7,915 nucleotides of DNA from Micropepsaceae bacterium (GTDB taxonomy: Bacteria; Pseudomonadota; Alphaproteobacteria; Micropepsales; Micropepsaceae). The stretch covers positions 1-7,915 of the forward strand of contig JANWHR010000053.1 in the NCBI GenBank assembly GCA_025450355.1, written 5' to 3'. Shown here one piece after another: positions 6,509-7,915 of this stretch (positions are counted from its first letter, which is position 1; each line of letters starts with the position of its first letter). A program made the translations under genes and the position numbers. Under the pieces are notes generated by a model. That model was given only the letters and a program-made list of their open reading frames with translations. It was not told where the DNA came from and did no database searches.

Positions 6509-6718
6509 CAAATCCGAATCCCCGCTCCTTTCTTTCATAGGCTGATTCTTGGATTGCTGGCTTTGTCGTTTGCGCGATCCCCAGCTTATCGTAATTGGAA
6601 CAAAATAGGAACATAATAACCTCTTCAGGTACGCACGTTTGTCCGGAACGTGCTGCGGATGGTCCCGGAGCCTCGCAGACACAGCGGGCCCGGATCAGAT
6701 CGCAGCGTAGCCGGACCG
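6509..6718. promoter_or_regulatory. Spacer between priA and the methyltransferase gene, probable RM promoter region
   Basis: This roughly 210-base stretch is AT-rich in its left half (about 6540-6620). It contains two adjacent imperfect 11-base copies, TGGAACAAAAT (6596-6606) and AGGAACATAAT (6607-6617). On the minus strand the same bases offer TATTAT-like and GATAAG-like -10 candidates, without a confident -35 partner. A weak hairpin (GGCCCGG at 6687-6693 with CCGGACC at 6711-6717) lies just past the priA stop but lacks a T run. No further gene is convincing here. Confidence 0.35.
6596..6617. repeat. Tandem 11-base direct repeat upstream of the methyltransferase gene
   Basis: TGGAACAAAAT is followed immediately by AGGAACATAAT, matching at 9 of 11 positions. 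The 11-base period is one DNA helical turn, as expected for an operator bound on one face. It lies about 90 bases upstream of the chosen methyltransferase start. Confidence 0.5.
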
Positions 6719-7915
6719 TCAGTAAAAACTCATCGGGTCGATGTCGATGGTGAGGCGGACGCTGCGGGGAATTTCTACCGCTTCCAGCCAGGCGCGCAGG
6801 TAAGCCTGCACATTGACGTTCTTCGTCGCATGAACCAGCAGACGCTCGCGCGTGCGGCCGCGCAACAGCTGATAAAAAGCCGGCGCCGGACCCCATACGG
6901 CAAGCCCGCTCGCCTTCGGCGCCGATGCCGCAAGTTTGCGCCCGGTCGAGCGCACGAGCTCGGCATCCTTACCGGCCAGAATCAGCGAAGCCAGCCGCCC
7001 GAATGGCGGCATCACGCCGCGTTCGCGCAGCGCGATCTCCTCGGCGAGGAAGGAGTCGCGGCTGCCCGCAGCCAGCGACCGCATCACCGGATCGCCGGGA
7101 TTGCGCGTCTGGATCAGCACCAGCCCCGGTTTGCTCTCGCGCCCCGAGCGGCCCGCCACCTGATGCAGCAACTGAAAGGTCCGCTCTGCCGCCCGCGGAT
7201 CGCCGGCGCCGCTGCCGAGATCGCCGTCCACCACGCCCGCCAGCGTGAGGTTCGGGAAGTGATGACCTTTCGCCACGATCTGTGTGCCAATCAAAACATC
7301 GATCTCGCCCGCGGAGAACGCGCGGATAAAGTCGCGGGCTTTTGCCGCATCCTGGAGCGTGTCGCTGGATGCAATCGCCACGCGCGCCGCCGGAAACGCT
7401 GCGCGCAATTCCTCTTCCACGCGTTCCACGCCGGGACCACAGGCGATCAGAGAATTTTCCGCGCCGCAGACGGTGCAGGATTTCGGGATCGCCCGGACCT
7501 GGCCACAGTGATGACAGACAAGACACCCGCGTCCCCGGTGCTCGACCATCCAGGCGGAACAGTTCCGGCATGATTCCTTGTGGCCGCAGATGGAACACAG
7601 GGTCAGCGGCGCATAACCGCGGCGATTGAGAAACAGCAGCGACTGTTCGCCCGCGGACAGTGCCTTGCCCAGCGCCTCGCGCAGCGCAGGCGACAGATAC
7701 TGCCCCGGCTCGCCCTGGCTTGCGCGCAGGTCGATCAGCCGCACTTCGGGCAGTTGCGCGCCGCCATGCCGGTGTGTGAGTTTCAGCCATTCGTAGCGGC
7801 CGCTGCGCGCGTTGACGAAACTCTCCAGCGACGGCGTCGCCGAGGCCAGCACCACCGCGGCGTCCTCGATCTTGGCGCGCGCCACGGCGAGGTCGCGGGC
7901 GTGGTAGATGAAGCC
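6719..7915 (-). CDS. priA: Primosomal replication restart helicase PriA, C-terminal part, cut by window edge
   Basis: The frame is open to the right edge; 398 residues of a protein usually around 700-740 long are present. Visible helicase features: YHARDLAVARAK and VVLASATPSLES (motif III) near the start, LLFLNRRGYAPL (motif IV), LIGTQIVAKGHHFPNLTLAG (motif V) and RAAERTFQLLHQVAGRSGR (motif VI). The zinc-binding insertion has eight paired cysteines in the pattern CSIC, CRNC, CHHC, CTVC at about visible residues 107-150. It ends with the C-terminal domain DIDPMSFY. PriA recognises abandoned replication forks and reloads the replisome via DnaT/DnaB-type partners. The N-terminal DNA-binding domain and Walker A box lie beyond the window. 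An upstream GTG (7885) is internal, not the true start. Sequence quality and GC content look like normal core genome. Confidence 0.97.
   Translation of the reverse strand, partial: GFIYHARDLAVARAKIEDAAVVLASATPSLESFVNARSGRYEWLKLTHRHGGAQLPEVRLIDLRASQGEPGQYLSPALREALGKALSAGEQSLLFLNRRGYAPLTLCSICGHKESCRNCSAWMVEHRGRGCLVCHHCGQVRAIPKSCTVCGAENSLIACGPGVERVEEELRAAFPAARVAIASSDTLQDAAKARDFIRAFSAGEIDVLIGTQIVAKGHHFPNLTLAGVVDGDLGSGAGDPRAAERTFQLLHQVAGRSGRESKPGLVLIQTRNPGDPVMRSLAAGSRDSFLAEEIALRERGVMPPFGRLASLILAGKDAELVRSTGRKLAASAPKASGLAVWGPAPAFYQLLRGRTRERLLVHATKNVNVQAYLRAWLEAVEIPRSVRLTIDIDPMSFY

Noticed and set aside
6509..6682. N-terminal extension of the methyltransferase to a GTG at 6682
   Set aside because: The added 58 residues cover the AT-rich spacer and tandem repeat, show no domain, and lie ahead of the conserved part of the enzyme.
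6687..6717. Possible terminator hairpin after priA
   Set aside because: The seven-base stem needs a G-U pair, has a 17-base loop and no T run, so it is too weak to call.
6650..7573. Plus-strand open frame of 307 codons over priA
   Set aside because: It is antisense to unmistakable PriA motifs; the protein is Arg/Ala/His-rich without domains.
1..7915. CRISPR arrays, tRNA or rRNA genes, insertion-sequence ends, origins
   Set aside because: No regularly spaced repeats, tRNA-like cloverleaf or transposase sequence was seen in either strand.

Overview
This window reads as a GC-rich proteobacterial chromosome, most likely an alphaproteobacterium. The indicators are a DUF1674/SdhAF4-type gene beside htpX and an Fmu/Sun-family methyltransferase, a 'twin transmembrane' HIG1-like small protein, and the start-of-family forms of RsmB and LeuC. 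The order and genus cannot be fixed from the sequence alone. Most of the window is housekeeping DNA in short, alternating transcription units. One lower-GC block looks imported.

Layout. Bases 1-496 (minus) hold the 5' part of rsmB, running off the left edge, directly after htpX (minus, 493-1374); the pair looks like one operon. Divergent from htpX is a 75-residue complex II assembly factor (plus, 1423-1650). It is convergent, with an 8-base gap, with an exported PCu(A)C-like protein (minus, 1659-2276) that appears to have lost its copper ligands. After a 149-base divergent spacer come a two-helix membrane peptide (plus, 2426-2617), leuC (plus, 2701-4128) and a DsbA/FrnE-like thioredoxin-fold oxidoreductase (plus, about 4125-4781). 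From 4806 to about 6508 (minus) lies a type II restriction-modification pair: a beta-class DNA methyltransferase followed, with an ATGA overlap, by a PaeR7I/XhoI-family endonuclease. The right end (minus, 6719-7915) is the C-terminal half of the primosomal helicase PriA.

How the genes relate. The RM pair is self-contained and has visibly lower GC than its neighbours, so it is best read as a horizontally acquired module placed between the leuC/frnE unit and priA. The most unusual part of the window is that leuC/frnE unit. leuC carries an in-frame TAG at codon 371, inside what looks like a 15-base insertion, and this separates the first iron-sulfur cysteine from the other two. The next gene, frnE, has a good Shine-Dalgarno sequence but no ATG, GTG or TTG where its start should be. 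Both lesions leave the rest of the reading frames intact, which suggests either recent decay or recoding/unusual initiation. No wholly new system is evident. The strongest leads are the leuC/frnE lesions, the ligand-less PCu(A)C protein, the palindrome cluster in the 5' end of rsmB, and the RM island.
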